From assembly GCA_944325035.1 (NCBI GenBank), contig CALUYM010000002.1, forward strand, positions 195,329 to 259,328: a stretch of DNA of 64,000 nucleotides, given 5' to 3'. The DNA is from an uncultured Anaeroplasmataceae bacterium. GTDB taxonomy: Bacteria; Bacillota_I; Bacilli_A; Acholeplasmatales; Anaeroplasmataceae. Every line of letters begins with the position of its first letter. The stretch's first letter is position 1. Position numbers and translations under genes: made by a program. Shown in pieces: positions 27,693 to 36,269 of the stretch. The notes under the pieces are model-generated. The model was not told the origin of the DNA. It was given only the letters and a program-made list of their open reading frames with translations, and ran no database searches.

Positions 27693-29269
27693 AGAAAATT
27701 AACCTTTCAAAGATTTCTATAGTAAAAGTATTTTTAATAATTTTCTTTCTATCAAGCATCATTATTCCTTTAATTGGAATGTTTATCCAAATTGATTCAA
27801 GTGATTGGAAAAAAGTATTTTTAGAAGATAATTTTTTCTTAATGCTTAATAATTCTCTTATTTATACTGTTATTACTACAGTCATTGTTGTATTTTTATC
27901 TTTAATTAGTGCATATTTATTAAATGAGTCAACTATTAAGCATAAAAATATATTTGCATTTTTTTTAACAATTACGATGTTTATTCCATCTATATCTAAT
28001 AGTTTAGGAATAATTAATATCTTTGGTGTTAATGGATTTTTAGATAAAATTTTTGGTTTAAAAATTGAAGCTTATGGTTTTTTTGGATTAGTGATGGGAT
28101 CTTTTTTATATAGCTTTCCTGTTGCATTTTTAATGTTTTATGACACCTTAAAGTATCAAGACAAAAGAATTTATGAAGCAGCATCAGTTCTTGGTATAAA
28201 AAGATTCAGAATGTTTTTAAATTTAACCTTACCAAATATTAAAACAACTATTTTCTCTGTTATATTTACAGTTTTTACAATGGTATTTACAGACTATGGT
28301 GTGCCTTTATCAATCGCTGGTAAAGTAAAAACCTTGCCAGTTTATCTATATCAGGAAGTTATCAGTCGTTTTAATTTTTCAAAAGGAACAATTGTTGGTA
28401 TTTCTTTATTAATTCCCGCTCTTATAGCATTCATTTATGATGCTTTTTTTAAAAAAGAAATCTCTACAGATATAGTTTTGATTAGTACAAAAGTTAACAA
28501 AAAATTAAATATAATCACGAAGGTTTTCTTAGTTATTATTATCTTAATTTCTTTAATGCCCACCTTATCGTTTGGCATAATGGGTTTTGTGAAGTCATTT
28601 CCAAACGATATGACATTTACATTAGATAATCTTTATTATGTTATGAAATTTGGATTATTTGAATATTTAACTAATTCTATTATTATTGCTTTTTTTACAT
28701 CCCTTATTGGGACGATAATTGCTTTTTTAAATGCATATTTTACAGTTAGAGTTAATAGTAAAATTAGTAAATTTTTAAATTTCGCTTCGATAATTTCAAT
28801 GGCTATACCTGGCATTGTATTGGGCCTTAGTTATGTTTTAGTTTTCAAATCTACTCCGATTTATAATACTATAATTATTTTAATTATTGTAAATATTATT
28901 CATTTTTTTGCATCTCCATACCTAATGGCAAGTCATGCACTAGGTAAATTAGATCATAATTTTGAAAGTATTGGTACCACATTAGGAATTAGACGAATTA
29001 GTATTTTTAGAAGAGTAATAGTACCGAATTGTATTAGTACGATTTTAGAAATGTTTTCATATTTTTTTGTTAATTCTATGATTACCATTAGCGCAGTAAG
29101 TTTCTTAGCGGGAGTAGTAGATATGCCAATCTCTCTTTTAATTCCAATTTTTGAAACACAGTTAGCATATGAAGCTGCTGCAATTGTATCATTAATTATA
29201 TTAGTTATTAATCTATTATTAAAAGTTATAATTGGTTTGGTAAAAAAAGGATGTAAGAAATATGCTTAG
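27686..29269 (+). CDS. fused ABC permease (FbpB/PhnU2-like, two permease halves)
   Basis: 527 aa with two six-helix permease modules in one chain. Each has an EAA loop that contacts the ATPase: YEAASVLGIKRFRMF in the first half and FESIGTTLGIRRISIF in the second. Double permeases of this size are known for ferric iron and for putative 2-aminoethylphosphonate importers. The substrate is not determined by the permease. It overlaps the genes on both sides by 7-8 bases. Confidence 0.93.
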   Translation: MLKKINLSKISIVKVFLIIFFLSSIIIPLIGMFIQIDSSDWKKVFLEDNFFLMLNNSLIYTVITTVIVVFLSLISAYLLNESTIKHKNIFAFFLTITMFIPSISNSLGIINIFGVNGFLDKIFGLKIEAYGFFGLVMGSFLYSFPVAFLMFYDTLKYQDKRIYEAASVLGIKRFRMFLNLTLPNIKTTIFSVIFTVFTMVFTDYGVPLSIAGKVKTLPVYLYQEVISRFNFSKGTIVGISLLIPALIAFIYDAFFKKEISTDIVLISTKVNKKLNIITKVFLVIIILISLMPTLSFGIMGFVKSFPNDMTFTLDNLYYVMKFGLFEYLTNSIIIAFFTSLIGTIIAFLNAYFTVRVNSKISKFLNFASIISMAIPGIVLGLSYVLVFKSTPIYNTIIILIIVNIIHFFASPYLMASHALGKLDHNFESIGTTLGIRRISIFRRVIVPNCISTILEMFSYFFVNSMITISAVSFLAGVVDMPISLLIPIFETQLAYEAAAIVSLIILVINLLLKVIIGLVKKGCKKYA

Positions 29270-30110
29270 TTTAGAAAAATTACAAAAATTAGCTGATATT
29301 GTTGAAAATATAAATATGGTTGACGAAAATATAATTGATTCACTAAAAGAAGAAGGATATTTAGATTGCTATAATCAACCGACATCAAAAGCCTTAGAAG
29401 AATTAGAACCATATCGTGTAAAACGTGCGATAATTATAGCAGCTGGCTTTGGATCGCGAATGGTTCCAATCACATATAAAACTCCTAAACCACTTGTTTT
29501 AGTAAATGGGGTTAGAATCATTGATACTTTATTAGATGCTTTAACTGCGGCAGATATTAGTGATATTAATATTGTAATTGGTTATAAAAAAGAACAATTT
29601 TTAGATTTGTTAAAAAAATATCCTAATTTAAATTTTATTGAAAATGATTTATATGACAAAACAAACAATATATCTTCAATATATAAAGCTTTAGATTTAC
29701 TTGATAATACATATATTTGTGAAGCAGATTTAATTTTATCAAATAAAAAAATAATACGTAAATATCAATTTAACACGAATTATTTAGGTTTTTATGTTGA
29801 TAAAACTTCTGATTGGTGTTTTAAAACAACTGATAGTATTATCACTAAAACATCAAGTATTGGTGGAGATGAATGCTATCAAATGATAGGTATTTCGTAT
29901 TGGTCACCTAATGATTCTAAAATGCTAAAAAGGGATTTAAAGGAATTATTTGAAATTGGTAATACACATTTATATTGGGATAATGTAGCTTTAACGGAAC
30001 GAAAAGAAAATTACAAAATAAAACTTAGGAAATGTTTAAAATCTGATGTTGTTGAAATAGATACTTTTGATGAACTTTGTGCAATTGATTCTACGTATAT
30101 AACATTATAA
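29262..30110 (+). CDS. LicC/PntC-like CTP:phospho(no)alcohol cytidylyltransferase
   Basis: 282 aa. An N-terminal helical part of about 50 residues (possibly a winged helix) precedes a nucleotidyltransferase domain: AIIIAAGFGSRMVPITYKTP with KPLVLVNG, NIVIGYKKEQF, ENDLYDKTNNISSIYKAL and CEADLIL. The NN-SI-YKAL block and the acidic CEADL metal site match phosphocholine cytidylyltransferase LicC and the AEP cytidylyltransferase PntC. It overlaps the permease by 8 bases. No choline kinase (LicA) or choline permease (LicB) is present, so a substrate that needs no phosphorylation, such as AEP, fits well; phosphocholine remains possible. Confidence 0.85.
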   Translation: MLSLEKLQKLADIVENINMVDENIIDSLKEEGYLDCYNQPTSKALEELEPYRVKRAIIIAAGFGSRMVPITYKTPKPLVLVNGVRIIDTLLDALTAADISDINIVIGYKKEQFLDLLKKYPNLNFIENDLYDKTNNISSIYKALDLLDNTYICEADLILSNKKIIRKYQFNTNYLGFYVDKTSDWCFKTTDSIITKTSSIGGDECYQMIGISYWSPNDSKMLKRDLKELFEIGNTHLYWDNVALTERKENYKIKLRKCLKSDVVEIDTFDELCAIDSTYITL

Positions 30111-30165
30111 TTAATTTATATCAATTTAATGACAGGTAAATCTCTATATTAATACGTAATAAAAT

Positions 30166-30262
30166 AAAGCTGATTTTATAGTAAAATAATAACTTAATAT
30201 AAGTCACTTTCTTAGTGAAAATATAATAGTTGCTATTTCTATTTTATTATCAGCTTTTTTTA
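30166..30262 (+). terminator. long-loop terminator after the cytidylyltransferase operon
   Basis: AAAGCTGAT (30166-30174) pairs with ATCAGCTTT (30249-30257), then a T run. The 74-nt loop contains a CACT/AGTG hairpin and AT-rich complementary stretches. The rest of the 475-bp gap (30111-30585) shows no gene, only the promoter at 30526. Confidence 0.6.
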
Positions 30263-30525
30263 TTTGGTAAATTGTACTATCTAAGCTATGGAATGGCTTA
30301 ATTAGCTACATTAGATAAATGACTTCTTTTTAATAAATATGGATATAATATCACAAATTTATTTTAATTTTTTAACTCATTTTCAATGTTATGCTTCAAA
30401 TGTTTTTGTATATGCTTCGTACTTTATAAGTTATATGCTAAATGATTTTATTTACCTAAATAATTAATGGCTGCCCAGTTATATTAACTTGTTTAGTACT
30501 AATTTGTTAAAATACTAAAATGTAT

Positions 30526-30554
30526 TTGATTTTTTACAAAAAAATGAATATAAT
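30526..30554 (+). promoter_or_regulatory. promoter of first BY-kinase-like gene
   Basis: TTGATT (30526-30531), 17 bases, TATAAT (30549-30554). The surrounding sequence resembles the promoter at 32163, as expected if gene and promoter were duplicated together. Confidence 0.7.
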
Positions 30555-30585
30555 AATTAATATGAATTCGCAATGGAGGTAAATT

Positions 30586-31977
30586 ATGAATAAAGAAGAT
30601 AAAAATGAAAGTTATATCACATTAGGAGATATATTTTATTCATTAAAAAAGAACTTGGTTTTAATTGCAATTATAACATTGGCCATTACGATTCTAGGTT
30701 CAATTTACACTTTTGGAATTACCAAAGAAAAGTATCAATCATCCACAACTCTTATTGTATCTTTGGAAGATAAGAATTCAGAAGTGGATTTGAACAACTC
30801 ACTTCGTTTAATAACTACAGTAGCTAATTTAGTAACTGAAGATATTGTGTTAGAAAAAGTTGCTGCTCAATACGTTAATCCAGATGATGAATTAGCTATT
30901 GATAAATATATTTTAGAAATGAAAGAGAATATTAAAGTTACTTCATCTTCTTCGTCATTTTTAATTACTATTAGCGTAACTAATACAGATAGAAACTTAA
31001 CCAAGGAACAAGCTAATTTAATCGCAAACTCAGTAATTGAAGTATGTAATGATTCAAATTCTAGCGTTAGTAATCTATTGTCAAACTCAATTTCTCAAAC
31101 ATCTCAAGCAACAATCGGAAGATATGTTTCTCCGAATAAACCATTGTATTTAATAATTTCACTTGTGGGTGGAGTAGTTGTTGGATGTATAGCTGCTTTA
31201 TGCCTAGAATTATTATCTACTAAATTTAAAAATAAAAAAGATATTGAGTACGTTACAAGTGAACCAATTATTGGTGAATTGTTCTATAACAAAAATGGTT
31301 CTTTAGATCTGTCAAAAGAAATAACTAAACTAGCAGATATTGAACCATTTAATCGTGTTTTTACAAATATTAAATACTTAAATTCAATTAAGAATGTAAG
31401 AACAATTATGACTACGTCTACTACCTCTGGTGAATTAAAATCTACATTAAATAGTGGATTAGCTTTATCTATAGCTAAGTATAATAAAAAAGTTATTATT
31501 ATTGATTTAGATCTGAGATTGCCAACACTTCATAAATTGTTTAAGCTTGAAAAAGCTAATGGGATTATTGATTATATATCTGGTGATTTAAAATACGAAG
31601 ATATAATTAAGCATACGCCGAATGGAATTGATGTTATTACATCTGGTGTTGCCCCTTCATATGTCAATCCAGCTATTTTTATTGAGTCTCCAAAGTTAAA
31701 CGAATTAGTATCAAAACTTAAAGAAGAATATGAATACATTTTATTTGATGTTCCACCAATTTTACCATGTAATGATGCATTGATGCTTGCGCCTAAAGTT
31801 GATGGAGTAATTTATAATGTCGCCATTGACCGTGCAAGAAAGAAAGATTTTAAAGATTGCTTAAATCGTTTAAAAAATACTGATTCTGATTTACTTGGAT
31901 TATGTGCTACAAATCTTAAAATTTCTAAAAAAGAAGCTAGTAATTATTACTATTACTCAGAAGATAAAAAAAGATAG
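30586..31977 (+). CDS. Wzz-domain / BY-kinase-like chain-length protein (copy 1)
   Basis: 463 aa combining what CpsC and CpsD do separately. A Wzz domain is framed by two membrane helices (about 20-42 and 184-205). A cytoplasmic MinD-like ATPase follows, with VIIIDLDLRLPT (Walker A') and YILFDVPPI (Walker B), and the chain ends with a tyrosine cluster, NYYYYSEDKKR. The Walker A region reads TTSTTSGELKSTL, so the glycine before the catalytic lysine is a leucine; the same change is in copy 2. Probable role: polymer length control with tyrosine autophosphorylation, reversed by the CpsB phosphatase at 33886. GGAGG precedes the ATG. Confidence 0.85.
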   Translation: MNKEDKNESYITLGDIFYSLKKNLVLIAIITLAITILGSIYTFGITKEKYQSSTTLIVSLEDKNSEVDLNNSLRLITTVANLVTEDIVLEKVAAQYVNPDDELAIDKYILEMKENIKVTSSSSSFLITISVTNTDRNLTKEQANLIANSVIEVCNDSNSSVSNLLSNSISQTSQATIGRYVSPNKPLYLIISLVGGVVVGCIAALCLELLSTKFKNKKDIEYVTSEPIIGELFYNKNGSLDLSKEITKLADIEPFNRVFTNIKYLNSIKNVRTIMTTSTTSGELKSTLNSGLALSIAKYNKKVIIIDLDLRLPTLHKLFKLEKANGIIDYISGDLKYEDIIKHTPNGIDVITSGVAPSYVNPAIFIESPKLNELVSKLKEEYEYILFDVPPILPCNDALMLAPKVDGVIYNVAIDRARKKDFKDCLNRLKNTDSDLLGLCATNLKISKKEASNYYYYSEDKKR

Positions 31978-32022
31978 ATTTACTATTTATAGGATATCAT
32001 AAATGGTAAAAATGTTATCAGT

Positions 32023-32082
32023 AAAAACTCTACTAAGTAGACACATTAAAAAGTGTTGATTCTACTTGGTAGAGTTTTTTTT
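32023..32082 (+). terminator. strong intrinsic terminator
   Basis: A 17-bp outer stem (about 32025-32041 with 32060-32076, one G-U) and an inner ACAC/GTGT pair are followed by eight T's, separating the two kinase-like genes. Confidence 0.85.
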
Positions 32083-32162
32083 ATATAGTATTAATGACAA
32101 AAAATAAATTAATCTATAATACAAATTTAATTTTAAAGTATAAAAATAAAATGAATATATAT

Positions 32163-32191
32163 TTGATTATTTCAAAAAAAATTAGTATAAT
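32163..32191 (+). promoter_or_regulatory. promoter of second BY-kinase-like gene
   Basis: TTGATT (32163-32168), 17 bases, TATAAT (32186-32191). Confidence 0.7.
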
Positions 32192-32223
32192 AAATTAAAT
32201 GGTGGAAAGATAGGGAGATAAGT

Positions 32224-33651
32224 ATGAATAAAGAAGCTAAAAATATAGAAGAACAAAAAGATAATTATATAACAATAGGAGATATATTTATCTCACTAAA
32301 AAAGAATATTGTTTTAATAATTTTTATAACAATAGCAATTACTATTTTAGGAGTTATTTATACCTTTGGTTTTGCTAAAGAAAAATATGAGTCTTCTACA
32401 GTAATTATTGTTGCTACTGAAAGTAATGATGCGGATGTTGATTTAAATAATTCTTTGCGATTAATAAGCACAGTTGCAAGTTTGGTTACTAAAGATATTG
32501 TATTAGAGAATGTTGCTTCAAAATATGTAGATGTTAATGATAAAGTTGCGTTAAATACTTATATTGCTAATCTTAGAAATAGTATTTCTGTTTCTTCATC
32601 TGAAAAATCATTTCTAATTACTATCAGTGTTAAGAATAGTGATAAAAATTTAACAGAAGAGCAGGCTAATTTAATTGCTGAATCTATAATATTAGTATGT
32701 AATGATACTAATGGAAGTATAAGCCATCTATTACTAAATTCAATTAATCAAGTTTCTAAAGCTACAGTTGGGACTAGAGTCGCTCCTAATGAACCATTAT
32801 ATTTAATAGTTTCTTTTTTTTGTGGTGCTATTTTAGCATCTATTGTTGCACTATGTTTGGAATTATTTTCGAATAAATTTAAATCAAAAAAAGATATTGA
32901 ATGCAATACGAATGAACAAATAATTGGTGAATTATTTTATGGAGAAAATGGATCTTTAGATTTATCTAAAATAGTGAATCGGTTAATAGATATTGAACCA
33001 TTTAATAAAGTATTCACTAATATTACCCTTTTAGATCCCAACAATCAGATTAAGACAATAATGACAACGTCAACTACTTCTGGAGAGTTAAAATCTACTT
33101 TAAGCAGTGGCTTAGCCTTAGCTATTACTAAATCAGAAAAGAAAGTTATTGTCGTGGATTTAGATTTAAGATTACCATCTATTCATAAAGTTTTTCATTT
33201 AGAAAAATATAACGGGATTGCAGAATATATTCTTGGAAATATTGAATATGAAGACTTAATAAAACATACAAAGAATGGAATTGATGTTATTACCGCTGGT
33301 AAAATTCCAGCCAATGATAATCCGGTTAACTTCATAGAATCATCTAAATTAATAGATTTAGTAAATAGATTAAAAGATAATTATGATTATGTTTTGTTTG
33401 ATGCACCTCCAGTTCTTCCATGTAATGATTCGTTAATTATTGCTACTAAAGTGGATGGAGTCATATATAATGTTGCAATCGATAAAGCACGAAAGAAAGA
33501 TTTTAAAGAGTGTTTATATCATTTAAAAATGACTGATTGTAATTTGTTAGGATTATGTGCAACTAGATTGAAAATGTCTAAGTTTGAAGAGAAGAATTAT
33601 TATTACTATGGTGAAAATTACAATCATCATAAAAATAAACGAAAGAAATAA
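32224..33651 (+). CDS. Wzz-domain / BY-kinase-like chain-length protein (copy 2)
   Basis: 475 aa, a close paralogue of 30586-31977 along its whole length (shared YITxGDIF, DLNNSLRLI, TTSTTSGELKSTL, DLDLRLPS, ARKKDFK). It also keeps the LKST version of the P-loop. The C-terminus differs: NYYYYGENYNHHKNKRKK adds two histidines and a basic tail. Each copy has its own promoter and copy 1 has its own terminator, so the two can be expressed separately, perhaps for the two polymers whose genes lie upstream. Confidence 0.85.
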   Translation: MNKEAKNIEEQKDNYITIGDIFISLKKNIVLIIFITIAITILGVIYTFGFAKEKYESSTVIIVATESNDADVDLNNSLRLISTVASLVTKDIVLENVASKYVDVNDKVALNTYIANLRNSISVSSSEKSFLITISVKNSDKNLTEEQANLIAESIILVCNDTNGSISHLLLNSINQVSKATVGTRVAPNEPLYLIVSFFCGAILASIVALCLELFSNKFKSKKDIECNTNEQIIGELFYGENGSLDLSKIVNRLIDIEPFNKVFTNITLLDPNNQIKTIMTTSTTSGELKSTLSSGLALAITKSEKKVIVVDLDLRLPSIHKVFHLEKYNGIAEYILGNIEYEDLIKHTKNGIDVITAGKIPANDNPVNFIESSKLIDLVNRLKDNYDYVLFDAPPVLPCNDSLIIATKVDGVIYNVAIDKARKKDFKECLYHLKMTDCNLLGLCATRLKMSKFEEKNYYYYGENYNHHKNKRKK

Positions 33652-33885
33652 AAAATTAAGAAAAATTTGTCCCATGTTTTCTATCTATTTAAAAAGAAGA
33701 ATTTATGGGTGTTTTATTATAAGTCTAACGCTAAAAGATTTAAATATATTATATCAGTTGAAAACAATAGTTAAATTTAAATAATTAATAACTAAAATTA
33801 GAAAAAATGTATTAAACATATTTTTAGCAATGTGCTAGAATATAATTAAATTACAATAATAAAATTTAAGAAAGGAGTTTATCAA

Positions 33886-34551
33886 ATGATAGATATTCAT
33901 ACTCATATAATTCCAGCTGTAGACGATGGTTCACAAGATTTGTCTACATCATTAGAATTATTAAAACAAGAAGTTGAGCAAGGAATAACAAAAGTTGTTT
34001 TAACTCCTCATATGAATTTTTTGCAAAAAGATATAGATTTAATAAAAAAATCTTTTATGAATTTAAAAGAGAAAAACACTTTGCAGATTGAACTACTTTT
34101 AGGAAGTGAAATTAAGTATTACCAACAAATGATAAACGACCTAAAGGATGGAAAGCTTTTAACAATTGATAATTCAAAATATGTTTTAATTGAGTTTGAT
34201 TTTATTAATGAGGAAAACACAGGAGATATAATCTATGAATTAATTGTAGCCGGTTATAAACCAATCATTGCTCATATTGAACGGTATAGGTATCTTAATT
34301 CGAAAGATTATATAAATTTAAAACAAGAAGGTGCATTAATTCAAATTAACGCTTCAAGCATTAAACATAGAATATACAGAAAACGAATTAAACAACTTTT
34401 AAAGAAAGATTTGGTTGATTTTGTTGCATCAGATTGTCATAATTTAGATAGAAGAAATGTTGATTTTACGCTTATTAAAAAGTTTGTCCTTAAACATAAT
34501 AAAAAATCATATGATAAAGTATTTAAAAAAGATTTTAAATTTCATGATTAA
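33886..34551 (+). CDS. CpsB/YwqE-type PHP protein-tyrosine phosphatase
   Basis: 221 aa. Manganese-dependent phosphatase that dephosphorylates BY-kinases. PHP metal motifs are in place: MIDIHTHIIPAVDDGS, LTPHMN, GSEIKYY, AHIERYRYL and ASDCHNLDRRN. AAAGGAG precedes the ATG, and TATAAT at 33841-33846 is a possible -10. Immediately downstream, 14 bases on, is the TPR-like regulator, probably co-transcribed. It completes the kinase/phosphatase control set for polysaccharide export. Confidence 0.93.
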   Translation: MIDIHTHIIPAVDDGSQDLSTSLELLKQEVEQGITKVVLTPHMNFLQKDIDLIKKSFMNLKEKNTLQIELLLGSEIKYYQQMINDLKDGKLLTIDNSKYVLIEFDFINEENTGDIIYELIVAGYKPIIAHIERYRYLNSKDYINLKQEGALIQINASSIKHRIYRKRIKQLLKKDLVDFVASDCHNLDRRNVDFTLIKKFVLKHNKKSYDKVFKKDFKFHD

Positions 34552-34565
34552 AAAAGAGGGATTCT

Positions 34566-35660
34566 ATGTTTAAGGTTGATTTAAAAGCATATCGAAATAA
34601 TAGTATTTATTTTAATTATTTTGACGTATTAATTAAGCAAAAATCAAATAATCGTGAAGTTTTTTTAAATGAAATTGGAATTTCACCAAGTTCATATAGA
34701 AGAGCTAAGATCTATGATGCTAAAATTAGCTCAAGATTATTAAGCATATTGTCTAGCCATTTTTCAGTACAAATGATAGGGAATAATGAAATTGATGAAT
34801 TAGAGGGATTGCTTAATTCAATATATTATGATTTTTATTATAGAGTTCAAGATAATAATCGATTTTATCTTGATGAATTAGTTAAGTATGAAGGAACGAT
34901 TTTATCTCCAATTATCAACCTATTCAAAATTTTGATTGAAATTACGGAATGTAACGATATACCAACTGAGTTAAAAAAAAGTTATGAAAGATACCAATCA
35001 ATTTTAGAATTTGAAAATTTTATATGTGATGATTTATATGAGATTAGAATTATTCTTGATTTAATTTTAGAAAAAGATAATAATAAACCATTTTTAGATT
35101 TGAATTTTAAAAGTGGAATTATATATTCAAGTTATGCAACAGTTTTATATTTAAAGGGAGAATATCTAAGCTCACTTTTTTTGGCTCAAAAAGCTAAAAA
35201 AATTTATGAGGATGAAAGCAACGTTGTAAGATTATTTACCAATAACTTAACAATTTTCGGATGTTATAATGGACTTAAAAATTTTAGTAATACGTATCAT
35301 TTAGCCAAAAATCAATTACGAGCCTGCCTAGCATTAATGCATTCGGGTTCGAATTATAATAATACGCATATACATTATATGATTTCTTTATACGGTATAG
35401 GTAAATACGGTGATGTATTAAAAGAAATAAAAATGCCATATCAAACTACAGAAGCTTGTATTTATTTAATGAGTTTATATAATACTGGAAAAGATATTTT
35501 TGATACATATAAAGAATACATAAGTAAAGGTGTTTATCAAAATGAGTATTTAGAACATTTATATAAGTATTTAGTTAATAAGAATAAAGAGTCATTTCAG
35601 TTTTTACAAGGTTCTAGGTTACAACCGATAATTAAATACTTTATAAGTGAAATAAAATAA
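34566..35660 (+). CDS. TPR-like regulator, candidate RRNPP-type peptide sensor
   Basis: 364 aa, not assigned to a named family. Residues about 35-70 (REVFLNEIGISPSSYRRAKI) could form an XRE-like helix-turn-helix. The rest is all-helical with TPR-like spacing: YSSYATVLYLKGEYLSSLFL followed by AQKAKKIY, then NLTIFGCYNGLKNF, IHYMISLYGIGKY and CIYLMSLYNTGKDIF. This is the plan of Rgg/PlcR/AimR-type peptide-sensing regulators. It follows cpsB by 14 bases and is itself followed by a small exported peptide with a consensus promoter, the usual layout of such systems. DNA binding is not certain. Confidence 0.6.
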   Translation: MFKVDLKAYRNNSIYFNYFDVLIKQKSNNREVFLNEIGISPSSYRRAKIYDAKISSRLLSILSSHFSVQMIGNNEIDELEGLLNSIYYDFYYRVQDNNRFYLDELVKYEGTILSPIINLFKILIEITECNDIPTELKKSYERYQSILEFENFICDDLYEIRIILDLILEKDNNKPFLDLNFKSGIIYSSYATVLYLKGEYLSSLFLAQKAKKIYEDESNVVRLFTNNLTIFGCYNGLKNFSNTYHLAKNQLRACLALMHSGSNYNNTHIHYMISLYGIGKYGDVLKEIKMPYQTTEACIYLMSLYNTGKDIFDTYKEYISKGVYQNEYLEHLYKYLVNKNKESFQFLQGSRLQPIIKYFISEIK

Positions 35661-35695
35661 ATGTTTCTGAGTTCAAAATGTATACGACAGTTTAA

Positions 35696-35724
35696 AACAT
35701 TCATTATTTTGAATGTTTTTATTA
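35696..35724 (+). terminator. intrinsic terminator
   Basis: AACATTCA (35696-35703) pairs with TGAATGTT (35710-35717), followed by a T-rich run; it closes the cpsB-regulator unit. Confidence 0.8.
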
Positions 35725-35775
35725 TATACATTAAGATTTACAATTAAAAAGTTCAAAAAAACTAATTAAGGAAAA

Positions 35776-35804
35776 TTGACAAATATGAACTATTCTTTTA
35801 TAAT
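35776..35804 (+). promoter_or_regulatory. full-consensus sigma-A promoter
   Basis: TTGACA (35776-35781), exactly 17 bases, TATAAT (35799-35804). It is the only perfect match to consensus noticed in the window and drives the small secreted-peptide gene. Confidence 0.85.
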
Positions 35805-35823
35805 GTTAGTCATACGGAGGAAA

Positions 35824-35982
35824 ATGAGAATGAAATACTTTAGATTTCTAAGCTCGTTATTGATTTTGGGAACAGTTATGTTTGCAAATGTAAAAACTAT
35901 TGAGGTAACTCAAACATACGGTGACTTCGTCATTGAAGATGGTGACGATGAAAATTGGGATGGCGTTGGTATTAATGAATAA
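35824..35982 (+). CDS. small exported peptide precursor (52 aa), candidate pheromone
   Basis: ATG 35824 follows GGAGG (35816-35820) by three bases; ATG 35830 is six further on. Residues 1 to about 22 form a signal peptide (basic RMKYFRF, then LSSLLILGTVMFA). The remainder, NVKTIEVTQTYGDFVIED and on to the C-terminus WDGVGINE, is short, acidic and free of cysteine. It is transcribed from the consensus promoter at 35776 and closed by a terminator at 36028, so it is a complete single-gene unit. Placed directly after a TPR-like regulator, it looks like a signalling-peptide precursor; a small secreted structural peptide is the alternative. Confidence 0.65.
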   Translation: MRMKYFRFLSSLLILGTVMFANVKTIEVTQTYGDFVIEDGDDENWDGVGINE

Positions 35983-36027
35983 TTTACGGGGATAATGGAT
36001 GCCAATTTTGTACGACTATTTAAGGAA

Positions 36028-36054
36028 AAAGTCTATTGAGTTAGACTTTTTTTC
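36028..36054 (+). terminator. intrinsic terminator of peptide gene
   Basis: AAAGTCTA (36028-36035) pairs with TAGACTTT (36042-36049), then seven T's. Confidence 0.85.
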
Positions 36055-36128
36055 TTTGATTTAATTTAAATAGATATTTTATTGAAAAAAATATCAGTTA
36101 GTGATACAATGTTGATGTTTGTATAATC

Positions 36129-36213
36129 CATAAGGGAGTAGTTAGCTAAAAAAAGCGATTGGTCTACAAAATGAGAAACTTCTCAGGCTCAATCTTAATT
36201 AACGAGACTTATG
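36129..36213 (+). promoter_or_regulatory. yybP-ykoY manganese riboswitch aptamer
   Basis: CATAAG (36129-36134) and CTTATG (36208-36213) form P1. Inside are the conserved GGGAGTAG after the first strand and CGAGAC before the second, with a GAGAAACTTCTC hairpin between, as in the yybP-ykoY class. TATAAT at 36122-36127 places the promoter right before it. The second strand of P1 is also the first strand of the terminator at 36207, so manganese binding should block termination and turn mntP on. Confidence 0.88.
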
Positions 36214-36250
36214 CTAAAAAGTTTGTCTTTTTAGCATAAGTCTATTTTTT
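36207..36250 (+). terminator. riboswitch expression-platform terminator
   Basis: A 14-bp stem (36207-36220 with 36228-36241) followed by CTA and eight T's, mutually exclusive with riboswitch P1. Confidence 0.88.
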
Positions 36251-36269
36251 TACATAAAGGAGAAAAAAT

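Noticed and set aside
33584..33784. 66-codon frame at the end of the second kinase-like gene
   Set aside because: Overlaps the conserved tail of that gene, is lysine/isoleucine-rich low-complexity sequence, and has no SD of its own.
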